In this document: positions 1 to 12,030 of the stretch, piece by piece
How positions within the stretch are numbered: the stretch's first letter is position 1
Layout of the letters: each line of letters opens with the position of its first letter
NCBI GenBank assembly: GCA_003864495.1
Contig: ML133395.1
Coordinates: 665,492 to 729,491 of the forward strand
DNA: 64,000 nt
Source: Nemopilema nomurai
Lineage: Eukaryota > Cnidaria > Scyphozoa > Rhizostomeae > Rhizostomatidae
Reading direction: 5' to 3'
The notes under the pieces: model-generated
The model's input: the letters and a program-made list of their open reading frames with translations, nothing else
Databases searched by the model: none
Told to the model about the DNA's origin: nothing
Made by a program: the position numbers and the translations under genes

Positions 1-140
1 TTGGAGAACTAGGGCTGATGAGCTCACTCTTTCCCCCTCAAGGCTCTATAGAGGAATGAAGATGAACACATTTCAAGCCGGTCAAGAGAAAAAGCACATC
101 TCTGATTCAAAAGCACCTTTTCACCACAGCTTTTCGATTC
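1..140. other. End of H4 3' flank (type B) of the preceding, unseen unit
   Basis: This stretch matches the sequence at about 11772-11895 and 52225-52345, which lies downstream of H4 in units 1 and 5. It shows that another histone unit lies to the left of the window. No gene is visible in it. Confidence 0.75.
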
Positions 141-1060
141 AAGCATTTGTTTAATGTAAAACAAAGTGAAAACATTGTATTCTAATTAAACAAGCAGTGT
201 TCTATTAGCACTTGTTTACTTTGTTTGACTTTCCATCAAATCTTGAAAAGGAAGCTGCTTTTTATCATTCTAGATTCAATAACCAAGAATTTCTTCATAT
301 CCTGGTGCAGTTTGATGTAAAATGATATGAAAACACTGTATTTCCATGAAATAAGCAGGGTTATACTTGGGTTTACTTCTACAATCAATAATCAAGCATT
401 TTATCATATGTTGGTGTTATTTGGGGTAGAAAAGTGAAAGTTTTGCAGTGCAATAAAACAAGCAGTGTTATACTTGAGTTTCATAACTTTTTTAAGGTTC
501 TTCACCAAGACATGGACAGAATGCTTCTTTTTCAATCATTTCAGAATCAATAATCAAGTATTTTGTGATAGAAAATTGTTTTTTGATGTAAAACAGAATA
601 AAAATACTGCATTTCCATAAAACAAGCAATGTTGTTTTTGGATCTGACAACTTTTTGAAGTTCTTTTTGAAGACATGCAAAGAAAGTTTTTTTGATATCA
701 TTCATGATACCATGAAACAAAGCAGTGTTTTACTTGCATTTGATAACTTTGTTGGGTTTTTTTTTTCAAAACCTTTTAAAGGAAGTTTTTTGCTATCATT
801 CCAGAATCAACAATAAGCCATGTCATCATAGTTTGGTGTTTTTCGATGTATACAAAGTTAAAACACTGTATTCTCATAAAACAAGCAGTGTTATACCTGG
901 AATTTATAATTTTATTGGGGTTTTCTTAAAAAAGGAAGCTTTTTTGCCCTCACTCCACAATCAACAATAAAGCATATAATCACATCTTGATGCGTTTGGA
1001 TTTAAAACAACATGTAAATATGATAAATTCTCATGCAACTTGATGTGTTATATTTGGGTT
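141..1060. repeat. Degenerate ~160-bp satellite, H4-H2A spacer
   Basis: AT-rich diverged monomers recur about every 160 bp. Recognisable blocks are TTTGATGTAAAACA, then AACACTG, then AAAACAAGCAGTGTT, then TTTGATAACTTTTT, then a CATCAAGA-like block, then GAAGCTTCTTTTGCTATCAT, then CAGAATCAATAATCAAGCA. The segment is nearly identical to 12430-13340, so it moved with the histone unit. Short open frames inside are by-products of the repeat. Confidence 0.75.
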
Positions 1061-1481
1061 ATAGGCTCTATAGATAAATGCATGTTCAAAAATTTGAAAC
1101 CTCTTCAAGAGAAGGTCAGACGAGCTTAATGTTGATGAATTCGACATCTCAGATTCAGAAAGAGAGAGATCAATTTGTCGTGAACATATCCAGATTCGGA
1201 TTGAGATACTTGCATTTGAAACAAACACACTTTCATTTAGTACAAACATCGTCTTCGCTATTTCTCCCCTGGAGGGTTCTCGCTCAATATCGACCCCAAC
1301 ATGTCCAATATGAAGTACATACAATAACGCATATGTAAATATATATAGACATGAGGAGAAAAAATATATCGGCGCAGGTACGATGGAAGTAAAACCTCGT
1401 AAACCAGAAACTGGTATTCTATGAGTAAGTAAGAATGTCGTGTGTGTCACAAGAAGGTAAACCAATTTTAGCATCTTTGGT
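1061..1481. other. H2A 3' flanking spacer
   Basis: AT-rich non-coding sequence beyond the H2A 3' end, repeated almost exactly at 13345-13764. It holds a short purine-rich AGAGAGAGATCAA block. I see no gene or obvious RNA. Confidence 0.6.
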
Positions 1482-1497
1482 GGTTTTTAAAAAAACC
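1482..1497 (-). promoter_or_regulatory. Histone 3' stem-loop, H2A unit 1
   Basis: On the minus strand it reads GGTTTT-TTTA-AAAACC, a 6-bp stem with a 4-nt loop, preceded by AAAAC and followed by ACCA. This is the metazoan layout bound by SLBP for cleavage without polyadenylation. It lies 45 nt past the H2A stop. Confidence 0.9.
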
Positions 1498-1541
1498 GTT
1501 TTTCAATGCAAAAATAACCAGAGATGGCCAACCGAAGCGAC

Positions 1542-1925
1542 TTATGATTTGGCGGCCTTCGTCTCAGTCTTCTTTGGAAGAAGCACTGCCTGAATGTTGG
1601 GCAAGACACCACCCTGTGCAATGGTGACTCCACTCAGCAACTTGTTCAACTCCTCGTCGTTCCTGATGGCGAGCTGCAAGTGACGAGGGATGATTCTTGA
1701 CTTCTTGTTGTCTCTTGCTGCATTGCCAGCCAACTCCAAGATTTCTGCAGACAGATACTCGAGAACGGCTGCCAAATAGACGGGAGCCCCAGAGCCAACT
1801 CGCTCGGCATAGTTGCCCTTCCTCAACAATCGGTGGATACGTCCGACTGGAAACTGTAATCCAGCTCTGGATGTCCTAGATCTCGCCTTAGCCTTGGCTT
1901 TTCCACCTTTTCCACGTCCAGACAT
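1542..1925 (-). CDS. H2A: Histone H2A (unit 1)
   Basis: Core histone H2A, which pairs with H2B in the nucleosome. The 127-residue frame is intact and intronless. It has a basic tail ([19 protein letters not shown]), the H2A signature AGLQFPVGR from residue 21, acidic-patch residues in [14 protein letters not shown] and NDEELNK, and the docking segment [18 protein letters not shown]. The C-terminus KTETKAAKS lacks the SQ(E/D) phosphorylation motif of H2A.X, so this is the canonical replication-dependent form. It diverges from H2B across 336 bp and ends in a 3' stem-loop. The same protein is encoded in units 2, 3, 4 and 6. Confidence 0.97.
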   Translation of the reverse strand: MSGRGKGGKAKAKARSRTSRAGLQFPVGRIHRLLRKGNYAERVGSGAPVYLAAVLEYLSAEILELAGNAARDNKKSRIIPRHLQLAIRNDEELNKLLSGVTIAQGGVLPNIQAVLLPKKTETKAAKS

Positions 1926-2261
1926 GATTGCTATAATAACAGATTTTCTTCAACGAGTTGACTTGACTGCGAAAGTGCAAGGGAACGATTGCTAGTAGTA
2001 CCCGCCAAAAGCAACATTTCAAGCGGCATTCATTCGAAACGCGCCAATCGTCGCCTGCTCGAGTCGGCCATTTCGACGAACCAGGCGAAGACAGCCAATC
2101 GGCTGCGACCCTGGTCGGTCACGCGGTCTTCGGGCTCATTCTCGATGGCAAGGCGAGCTGGACTCAAATAAAGCAAGCGTGCCTTGGCGCCAAACCATCA
2201 AACCGAACTTGCTTGTCTCGAATCGAGAGTTGAGTGAATTTTAAAGAGAAAAGTCGCAAAC
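1926..2261. promoter_or_regulatory. Divergent H2A/H2B promoter, unit 1
   Basis: For H2A (minus strand) an E2F-like TTTTGGCGGG lies at 2001-2010. CCAAT boxes are at 2044-2048 and 2095-2099. For H2B (plus strand) a TATA-like CAAATAAAG lies at 2165-2173, followed by the palindrome TTGGCGCCAA at 2184-2193. The region is almost unchanged in all six units, unlike the outer spacers. Motif roles are inferred from consensus sequences. Confidence 0.7.
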
Positions 2262-2668
2262 ATGTCTGACGCCCCAGCTAAAGGAGGAAAACAGGCCCGA
2301 AGGTCGCCAAGAAGGGAGAGAAGAAAGCAGGAGTTGGTAAAAAGGGTGGCAAGGCCGGCTCAGGAGAAAAGAAAAGGACGAAGAAGCGCAAGGAAAGCTA
2401 CTCTATCTACATCTACAAGGTGCTCAAACAAGTCCACCCTGACACAGGAATTTCCAGCAAGGCCATGAGCATCATGAACTCGTTTGTCAACGACATTTTC
2501 GAGAGGATCGCTCAAGAAGCCTCGCGACTTGCCCACTACAACAAGAAGGCGACGATCACTTCGAGGGAAATCCAGACATCTGTCCGACTTCTCCTTCCCG
2601 GTGAACTTGCCAAGCATGCTGTCAGCGAGGGCACCAAGGCCGTCACCAAGTACACGTCCAGCAAGTAA
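2262..2668 (+). pseudogene. H2B: Histone H2B with 1-nt deletion (unit 1)
   Basis: It aligns end to end with the intact 135-codon H2B of units 3-6 but is 407 nt rather than 408. One C is missing from a C run near 2296-2298 (codon 13), so the frame leaves H2B after [12 protein letters not shown] and stops at 2468. The rest, including the histone fold and the stop at 2666-2668, is unchanged in the original frame. The lack of any other damage means the indel is either very recent or a consensus error in a homopolymer. If the base is real, this copy makes no H2B. Confidence 0.85.
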
Positions 2669-2728
2669 ACTACCTGACCTGCCCTGGAGAGTTTGGTACA
2701 TGCTGCTCTCAAACGGTCGACAAAAAAC

Positions 2729-2744
2729 AGCTTTTTTAAAAGCT
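2729..2744 (+). promoter_or_regulatory. Histone 3' stem-loop, H2B unit 1
   Basis: Reads AGCTTT-TTTA-AAAGCT, flanked by AAAAAAC and ACCA, 60 nt past the H2B stop. The stem differs from that of the minus-strand genes while the loop is the same. Confidence 0.9.
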
Positions 2745-3521
2745 ACCAAATTCGCCAATTTTTTCCTCAACCTCGAACACACACGACCAATTGTTTACCA
2801 TTTTATTTTTTCAACATTTTGTTTTAACTTAAGCGAGTGAGAGTGCCATCGCCCAATTTTGTTATCAAAAACACTATCGAAACCCTCAGAATGAAAGCCA
2901 TTTAGTGAGAAACTGTAGGCCGATGTTATTGAGGAGTGCTGCCCTCATGTAAGGGACAGATTTTAAATTTGGTATTTTCAGGATCCTTATTTGATTATTC
3001 CAAATATACATCAAGCATGAACTCTTTTATACCGAACCCTGATTGTTTTGCCAACCCTCACTATTCGCAAATTTTTTAACCTAACCTAATATCATTCGTA
3101 AATCATTCTTGCCCAACACACAAATTCTTGATAAGAAATTCTCGAAGAAGCGTACAAATTTGTTAACCTGAAATAGTATCCATAATACGTGAAACCTTTC
3201 AGCCTTTTTCCTTGATAAATGCTCTTTTGATGAAAAGCAAAATTCACTGTTTTTAGAAAAACTGGTTTCTACTTTGTGGAGGCAATCTGTATATGCTTGA
3301 TGGTTATTTCACTTGCCCAAAAATATTTTCAGTGCTTGCATAGAACACACAAAACTAAACTAACAAACATAACATGTAATTCTGGATAACCACTTTCATT
3401 TATCCCATCTAATCAAAAATACATCTTATTTAGAAATTGAAACAATTACAAGGCCAACATGATTATATATGATACATGATACAAAGCCGTGTGCATAAAA
3501 TCAAAACCAGTTTATTTTGTC
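2745..3521. other. H2B 3' spacer, unit 1 (MITE-free)
   Basis: AT-rich spacer conserved after every H2B. The site where units 2, 3, 5 and 6 carry a ~135-bp MITE is empty here (ATAATACGTGAAAC at about 3182-3195). No gene is seen. Confidence 0.6.
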
Positions 3522-4758
3522 CAGGGGCGTAAATTTTGGGGGCTGTGTTGGGTGTGACACCCCCCTCCCCCCTCTAATTGAAAACCCGCATTTTGTCGGG
3601 CAAACGACAGACAAGATGTTCGCAAATCCGTAACTGTCGGTTAAAATCTTTCAGTCTACCGAGATCTTTCAAAGACTCGTATCGGTATACTGTTAAACTT
3701 TGAGTCCTTCTTCGTCAATATTTTGAGTACATCACTATATAGAGTGACTCCACCAGCCTAAACGCCTATTAGCTAACCACTCTTAAAAACTGGCGTCGGT
3801 TCTTTGCGACCCAGTAATACATTTTTCAACATGATTTTTTCTGAATGAGGCCAGCACCAGCATCATTGGCCTAGCCATCCTGGATGCCGCAACAATTTTA
3901 CCAGTGTCTGGACGACGAAACCCAAATGGCTCATTTTCGAAGGAACTTTGATAAAATCATCTGCTGTAAGTAGTCGCTCATCCTCATTGCCATTACAATA
4001 TTTTACGAAAAAAAGTTAACACGACTGAACTGCAGCTTTTCTACACGTAAATTGATCTAATAATACCCGTTTTCTCTTTTACAAGAAACCTAGATTGGGT
4101 CCTATTACTAAAAGTTTCTTAATTCTTCTCTAGTTTCTAGTACTAAAAGTTTCTTATTTTTTAGATAAACATCAAATTTTGCTCCTTCCCTTGTTTATTA
4201 ATGTATTAAAGTTGATGACCCAACAGTAAGATTTGATATTGTATCTTTTGTTGATTATTCTTATGGAAACAGGGGTACTTTTTATCGACACACCCGGTAC
4301 AGTGTGCTTTAATTCTTTTATTATTTTCGTATTGTTACCGACACTCCCGGTACTTATTATTTTCCGGCTCAGAAAGTCAGCCTGATTTTTTTGAAGTTTC
4401 TTAAAAATATTGATTTAGTTCTAAAAGTTTCTTAAATTTTTGGAGCTTTAGTACTAGGCTTCCTATAAACCGGTTTCTTATAATAAAAGAAACATGTAAA
4501 CACTGATTGACATATGAAGAGCAAGGCATTGACTTGTGGTTCAAAGGTCAATACAGAAACTAAACAAAAATACGTAAAAATATCAGACAATTACAAATAC
4601 AACAAATTTCATAGCAGTTTTAAAACAAAGAAGAAACACCGCGAAGGCTTCTCCCATAACAGATCTCATAACATTTTAGTCGGGCAGTGGCGAAAATGTC
4701 GGAAATATTATGTACACCCCCCCCCCTCCCACAAAGAAAAATACTAGTTACTCCCCTG
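3522..4758. mobile_element. hAT-like non-autonomous element, ~1.24 kb (unit 1)
   Basis: Begins CAGGGGCGTAA and ends TTACTCCCCTG, giving 11-bp terminal inverted repeats with one mismatch. It lies between near 8-bp duplicates, ATTTTGTC on the left and TCTTTGTC on the right. The uninterrupted sequence TTTATTTTGTCTCCTTTC at about 18406, 43277 and 58243 acts as an empty site. The interior has G/C-runs near each end, repeated ACTAAAAGTTTCTTA blocks and CCGGTAC motifs, but no transposase that I recognise. CAGGG termini and an 8-bp duplication point to hAT. Confidence 0.65.
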
Positions 4759-4846
4759 TCTTTGTCTCCTTTCAACATCAAGAAAAGTCACCCTTTCCCT
4801 TTACCCTTTCACATTTGCGGGTAACATTTCTCACCTTCATTTACAG

Positions 4847-5201
4847 GTAGTTCAAAATGCCCATGTTCACTGTTCAAAATGAGTGCTGATTTCCAAAATT
4901 TCAATTTTATGAATTTGAAATTTTCAAATAATTATGCATTACGATCATTGTGCAAATCGTCAGATTTTTCGAAATCAGCTTCGTTTTGCCTTTTCGAACT
5001 TTGTAATGACAGATCATAACTGCCATCTAGATTTGTGCTTCCTGAATCCGAATTTCAACTTAATTTTTCGCGATCCAAGAGCTTACGAAAGGCTTGCTCA
5101 GTCTGTCCAGCAAGCCACTGCTTTAAAGTCTCCAAAACATCCATCCATTATCATTTTCGAAGTTTGCAGAGGAAGGAAACAAATCTAGTTTAACGTGGAA
5201 C
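4847..5201 (+). pseudogene. Caspase-like exon relic (unit 1)
   Basis: Follows a TTTACAG acceptor-like site. The frame contains the segments NFVMTDHNCHLDLCFLNPNF and HPSIIIFEVCRGRK, and stops soon after. The hydrophobic strand followed by xxCRG resembles the catalytic-cysteine motif of C14 peptidases (caspases QACRG, paracaspases DMCRK). The splice donor seen in other units (AACGTAAGC) is mutated to AACGAAAGC. The sequence mixes variants found in the two separate relics of unit 2. The family assignment is tentative. Confidence 0.4.
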
Positions 5202-5565
5202 GAAAGCATTTCTCGACAACGCAACACGATGTGGAGAATTGCTCTCATAAGCATTACCTGTACCCCTCAAAAAGCATCTATATAAAAAAATGAATACATA
5301 AAGACTTTAGTTTCGATATTTTGAATAATCGTTCTGCGTTAATTCAATGACTATGTGCCAATTAATGTTGGCAAAGAAGCACAACATTGACGGCCATTTT
5401 GGCCTGAGCAGTCAGCGGTCACGTGGACATTTGGCGCCTAGATGCAAAATGATTTTAAATCGTTGACCGAAAGTGAAGGAGGGCATCCAGTTTTGTGTCG
5501 CAGTTGCGAATAAGTTTACGTTAGATTGTCGAACCATTTGCTCATTTCCCAAAAAAGCCATCGTT
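5202..5565 (+). promoter_or_regulatory. H1 promoter and leader, unit 1
   Basis: Contains the inverted repeat GGCCATTTTGGCC with a YY1-like CCATTTT, an E-box TCACGTG at 5419-5425, GGCGCC at 5433-5438 (TTTGGCGCC here, against TTTTGGCGCC in other units) and an octamer-like ATGCAAAAT. Order and spacing are kept in all five H1 promoters. Confidence 0.6.
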
Positions 5566-6194
5566 ATGAATTCATCTGCGGCGTCACCTAAGAAAACCAA
5601 AAAGGCAGCAGCACCAAGAAGCCGGCTGCTCATCCTGCATACAAGGACATGATCGCGGAGGCAATCAGAAGCCTGAAGAAAGAAACGGCTCGTCGAGGCA
5701 GAAAATAGCCAAGTATTTGGAGGCTAATTACAAAGGCCTTGGTGATGAGAGCGCTTTGAAGAGAAACCTGAAGGCTTCCTTGAAGAAACTTGTCGCATCG
5801 GGCTCACTCGTGCAGACGAAGGGGGTGGGAGCTTCGGGGTCGTTCAAGCTACCTGTCGCCGCGAAGAAAGCAGCAGCAGAAAAGAAGCCGGTCCCAGCAA
5901 AGAAAGCTGTGAAAAAGCCAGCAGCACAGGCTAAGAAGAGTACGCAGGCTAAAAAGGCCAGTACCAGCTCAGTGAAGAAGAGTCCCGCGAAAAAGAAGGC
6001 AACGACAGCGAAGAAAGCAACTGGTGCTAGCAAGTCCCCCAAGAAGCCCAAAGCTAAAGTAGCCAAGAAACCAAAGGCTGCTGCAAGCAAGAAGGCTTCG
6101 GCGGCTGGAAAGAGCAAACCGAAAAAGGCTGCAGCTAAGAAGACGGAAGTCACCTGCTGCAAAGAAATCCAAGGCCAGCAAGTCGAAGAACTGA
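5566..6194 (+). pseudogene. H1: Histone H1 with three indels (unit 1)
   Basis: Linker histone copy, 629 nt against 633 in the intact unit 4 gene. Single bases are lost near 5614 (CCC to CC) and near 5678-5681, and two bases near 6145-6148. The globular domain and most of the lysine-rich tail are still readable from about 5717. The last shift removes the normal end and reads through the 3' stem-loop to 6274. It also carries residue changes absent from other copies: D2N at the start, Q to E at 5720-5722 and A to P at 5894-5896. Combined substitutions and indels make this the best candidate for a true pseudogene in the array. Confidence 0.85.
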
Positions 6195-6249
6195 GGGCTC
6201 AGTTCTCCAGACATGTTCGTCTTAGTGCGCCATCCTGTCCATGCAAAAC

Positions 6250-6265
6250 AGCTTTTTTAAAAGCT
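6250..6265 (+). promoter_or_regulatory. Histone 3' stem-loop, H1 unit 1
   Basis: AGCTTT-TTTA-AAAGCT followed by ACCA, 55 nt past the H1 stop. Intact despite the damaged gene. Confidence 0.9.
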
Positions 6266-6950
6266 ACCAAATAGTTGGATATTTGTCTTGACAAGCCTTG
6301 TTGGCTGCATCGATCACGCGAATTTTCAATGGCTTGTTGCTTCTGCGTAGACCAACCCAACATTAAATGAGCATACCTATAGCTTAAATGGATACTGATG
6401 TTTCAGCTTAAATGTGATCTGAAGGTTTCCATCCAAAACTCTGAAACATGTGGTGGGTTGGCTTGGTAACATTTAGAGAAGCTTTTTAATACTGTAGTTC
6501 TGTAATGCATGCAAAATAAGTTTTGAAGAAAACTTGAGACTTGTCTTTGAACACCGTGAATATTAGTTTTATTGGAAGTGAAGAAAGCATTATATTCTAA
6601 AATGAAGGCTCAACCTTTTACCATAATCTGTGTCAGGCTCAACCTCTTTTCTAGTAGTTAAAATTACAGTTCTGGACTTGTGTTAGCAATAAAGTGTGTG
6701 GAATTCAAATAGAATGGTGACTTAGAAAGTTTTCCATCCAATCTGACAAAAGTGAATTTTGGGCACTTTTTGAACACTTTCTCACCACAGCTTTTCGATT
6801 TGCTTTAAGAGATGTGAATAAAGTTCTCATTCCTATCATTCTTGGACCAATTTCTAAAATTTCAGCAAAGTTTGGTGTTGTTGTGAAGACAAACAATTTC
6901 AAAACTAAATTCCCTGAAAGCTATCAATCTAGGACTTGATTTTGATATTT
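6266..6950. other. H1 3' flank, unit 1
   Basis: Unique-looking spacer shared with units 2, 4 and 5 and largely deleted in unit 6. No gene or RNA recognised. Confidence 0.55.
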
Positions 6951-9110
6951 TACTATATTTTTATAACCAGCATTAAAACAATTTACCATGTGTTGATGTT
7001 GAATTGATGTAAAACAAAGTTTAAATTCTGCATTCTCAATAAAAAGGTAGTTTTGATTTATTTTCATTCCCAGTGTTTAGTAAATTTCATCAAGAGTTGT
7101 AAAGGGAGCTTTTTATATCATTTCATCAAATCAACCAATACTTTCATCATATGTCCAGTGATGTAAAAGAAAGTTAAAACGCTGTAGTAATCCCAAATGC
7201 AAGCAGTTTTTAGTTTGGTTTGATACTTTTTGAGGTTTTCATCAAGATTTGCATAGGAAGCTTCTTTTAGTAGAATCATTCCAAAATCAACAACAAGCAA
7301 TTCATCATATATTGGTGTTGTTTGATGTAAAACAAGTGAAAATAGTCATTTCCATAAAACAAGCATTGTTTTATTCTTGGGTTTTATAACTTTTTGAGAT
7401 TGTTCATCAAAAGATGTAAAAGAAGCTTCCTCCTCTATCATTATTGAGGGAAAAGTTAAGCATTTCATTATATGATAGTGTTGTTTGATGTAAATAAAGT
7501 GAAAACATTGTATTCCAATAAACAAGTAGTGTTTATTATGACTTATTACCTTTCTTTGATTTTTCACCAAGTCTTGACTCTTCATTCTAGACTCAATAAC
7601 CTAGGATTTCTTTGTACCTTTATGCAGTTTGATGTAAAATGAAGTGAAAACACTATATTTCCATGAAATAAGCAAGGTTGCACTTGGGTTTGATAACTTT
7701 TTTATGGTTCTTTATAAAGGGTTTTAGAGTAAGCTTCTGTTGTAATCATGCCAAAACAACAATCAAGCATTTGTCATATGATTGTGTTGTTGATTCAAAA
7801 CAAATTAAAATTCTGTATTCTTATTAAGCATTTTGATTTGATTTGGATTCCTAGTGTTGGGTGATTTTCATCAAGAGTTGTAAAGAAAGCTTACTTTGCT
7901 ATCATTCCAGAATCAATAATCATACATTTTCATATGTTGGTGCTATTTGCGGGTAAAATATGAAGAACTGCAGTTCCATAAAGCAAGCAGTGTTATACTT
8001 AAGTTTGATAACTTTTTGTGGCTCTTCTTCAGGACATGGAAAGAATTCTTCTTTTTAAATCATTTGGATTCAATAACCAAGAATTTCGTGATATAAAAGT
8101 GGTTTTTATGTAAAACAAATTAAAATACTGCATTCCCAGAAATCAAGTAGTATTATTCTTGGGTCTGACAATTTTTTAAGATTCTTCATCTAAACATGCA
8201 TAGAAAGCGTCTTTTGATATCATTCCAGAATCAATAATCAAGCACTTCTTCATATGAAAGTGTTTTTTGTAAAACAGAATGAAATGCTGCATCTCCAAAA
8301 ACAGAAGTTTTCTTGGGTCTGACAACTTTTTGATGTTCTTTTCAAGACATGCAAAGCCAGCTTCTTTTGATATCTTTCCAGAATCCATAATTAACAATTC
8401 GTCATATTTAAAGCAAATTAAAATATGTATTCTTATCAGACAAGCAGGTTGATTTGATTTGGACTCAGAGTGTTGGGTAATTTTCATCAAGAGTTGTAAA
8501 GGGAGTTTCTTTTTATATAATTTCATAATCATCAATCAATGTTTTCATCATATGTTGGTGTTCTTTGATGTAAAACAGATTAAAAACACTGTTTTCACAT
8601 AAATAGTGTTTTACCTGGATTTGATAACTTTGTTGGGTTTTCCTTCAAAACTTGTAGAGGAAGCTTTTTGCTATCATTCCAGAATCAACAATAAAACGGG
8701 TAATCACATCTTGGTGCAGTTTGGCGTAAAACATCATAAAAATGATAAATTCCCATCAAACAAGAGGTATTATATTTGGGTTTGATATCTTTTGAGATTT
8801 TCATCAAGAATTGTAACGAAAGCTTCCTTTGCAGTCATTCCACAACCAAAACCAAGCATTTCGTCATGCGATAGTCTCCTTTGATGTAAAACAGAATGAA
8901 AGTGCTGCATTTCCATTAAACAAGCAGTGTCATACTTGGGTTTGACAACATTTTGAGGTTCGTCAGAAAGTTTTGTAAAGAAAGATTCTTTTGCTACCAT
9001 TCCAGGATCAATAACAAAACATTTCATCGTATGTTGGTTTTGTTTTATGTAAAATAGATTCGCAAATATAAAAAATAATGCCCCTCGTAAAAACAAGCTA
9101 AGTTGATTTG
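6951..9110. repeat. Degenerate ~160-bp satellite, H1-H3 spacer unit 1
   Basis: About a dozen diverged monomers. Successive CAGTGTT/AGTATT blocks fall near 7988, 8145 and 8305, a step of about 157-160 bp. Many monomers pair AACACTG with CAGTGTT about 20 nt apart. Confidence 0.75.
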
Positions 9111-9795
9111 AATTTTACCATTGTTTTGAGATTTTTATAGACTTATTGCATGAATTACATTTCTTTCCTTGTCATTCAAAAACCATCTTTTTATATTCAT
9201 TCTCCAGATGTTTGTGTAGTAACAAATCAAAGGAAATAACTCTTGAGTTGATTTGAACCACAAAAAGTGTTAATATTACATTAGAGGGTTGGAGGAGCGC
9301 GCCATTCCATCATTCCCAAATTAGTTTTCTACAAATTAAATTTTGACCACATTTGTCTGCATTGCATTGTGATATGTATTATATGATATGATTTTTCTAG
9401 AACGTAAAAAGGGGTAGCTGAATCGCGTTGTTTATGTAATGGAGACAGCTTTAGATTTGATTTTTAAAACCGATGCAGTTTTTCAGAATAATGTGTCTGT
9501 TAGCATTATAGATAGAAGATCATTAGGGGCTTTCAGAAACCCTTTAATCAGAGTAAAATCATTAGCGTAGCCAAAAGAATACTAGCTATAAGGAATATAA
9601 TATAATATCAACTTTGACTAATTAGTAAACTGTGAGAGGAAGTTTATTTCGAAAATTGAATATTCAATTTAGCTAATTTTATATTGTGCTTTAATACTTT
9701 GGTAGGTTTTGTACATGAAAGCATAGGCGGAAATCTTTAGAGAAATATCGCTGTGTGCAATGGGATAGAGAAACATCGTTTCTGGCGTTCATGGT
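9111..9795. other. H3 3' flanking spacer, unit 1
   Basis: Non-coding block kept next to H3 in every unit. It includes the hairpin-like ATTAGGGGCTTTCAGAAACC at about 9519-9538. No coding potential recognised. Confidence 0.55.
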
Positions 9796-9811
9796 GGTTT
9801 TTAAAAAAACC
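9796..9811 (-). promoter_or_regulatory. Histone 3' stem-loop, H3 unit 1
   Basis: Minus strand GGTTTT-TTTA-AAAACC followed by ACCA, 46 nt past the H3 stop. Confidence 0.9.
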
Positions 9812-9857
9812 GTTTTAAACGAAATCTCATCAGTCAAGATGTGATGGAGTGAGTTGC

Positions 9858-11280
<1,423 letters not shown>

Positions 11281-11346
11281 ATTCATGTTGCTGGTCCTTC
11301 CTGTCCGGCAATCAAGATTCGTCCATATGCAAGCACACAGAAAAAC

Positions 11347-11362
11347 AGCTTTTTTAAAAGCT
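11347..11362 (+). promoter_or_regulatory. Histone 3' stem-loop, H4 unit 1
   Basis: AGCTTT-TTTA-AAAGCT followed by ACCA, 66 nt past the H4 stop. Confidence 0.9.
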
Positions 11363-12030
11363 ACCAAAAATGCCAAAGTTGCCTGATTTGGGCCTCGTAG
11401 CTGCACACGATTTAAAGAGGATGTCATTATTTCTGCTTTAGGTTCAGTTGCTACACATTTCATCGATCACAAGTATCGGGCATTGTGCCAGTAAATTATT
11501 AGTCCAACGTTCCTCCCTTTCTTGGTGACAGGAAAAAGCGCCTTTCTAGGCATATAATGTGTCGGTTCTGTTATTGGAAAACTTCCTTTCCAAAATTACT
11601 CCATCGTATCGGTGACAAATTTTGGTCTCATTTGTCAGTTGATCAACAGTCTGTCGTGCATAGTGTTGATGGTGTTTGTAGGAAGAAAATAGTTCACCAC
11701 TTAGCAGATTATATTGAAATATATATTGGCTTTTCCGGTTTGAGTTTGAGATTGTCACTGTTTTTAGTTTGAAGCACTAAGGCTGATGAGCTCACTCTTT
11801 CCCCCTCAAGGCTGTATTGAGGAATGAAGATGAACACATTTCAAGCCGGTCAAGAGAAAAAGCACATCTCTGATTGAAAAGCCCTTTTCACCACGGCTTT
11901 TCGATATGCTTCAAGAGATGTGAATAAAGTTCTCATTCCTATCATTCTAGAACCAAGTTTCTAAAAGGTCATCATTTTTTTCTGTTGTTGTGAGGAGAGA
12001 CAATTTCATAAAACTAAATTCCGTGAAGGC
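11363..12030. other. H4 3' flank, type B (unit 1)
   Basis: This flank matches unit 5 (51815-52350) and the left edge of the window but differs in its first part from units 2 and 4. A short open stretch at 11557-11772 partly matches 52109-52363. I do not recognise the product and consider it non-coding or a relic. Confidence 0.5.

Noticed and set aside
141..1060. Short open frames in the satellite as genes
   Set aside because: They recur in each monomer with frame breaks, have no recognisable domain and depend on low stop content of the repeat.
1542..1925. H2A as an H2A.X or other variant
   Set aside because: It ends KTETKAAKS without an SQ motif and is in a replication-dependent cluster with a stem-loop.
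5728..6162. Reverse-strand frames of 140-160 codons opposite H1
   Set aside because: They mirror the lysine/alanine-rich H1 codons (reading F, A, L) and exist only because of that codon use.
6951..9110. CRISPR-like array
   Set aside because: The whole ~160-bp monomer is repeated with divergence; there are no short exact repeats separated by unique spacers, and the context is a metazoan histone locus.
11363..12030. 5S rRNA, tRNA or snRNA genes in histone spacers
   Set aside because: Such genes occur in some histone repeats, but I saw no A/B box pair, 5S internal control region or snRNA signature on either strand by eye.
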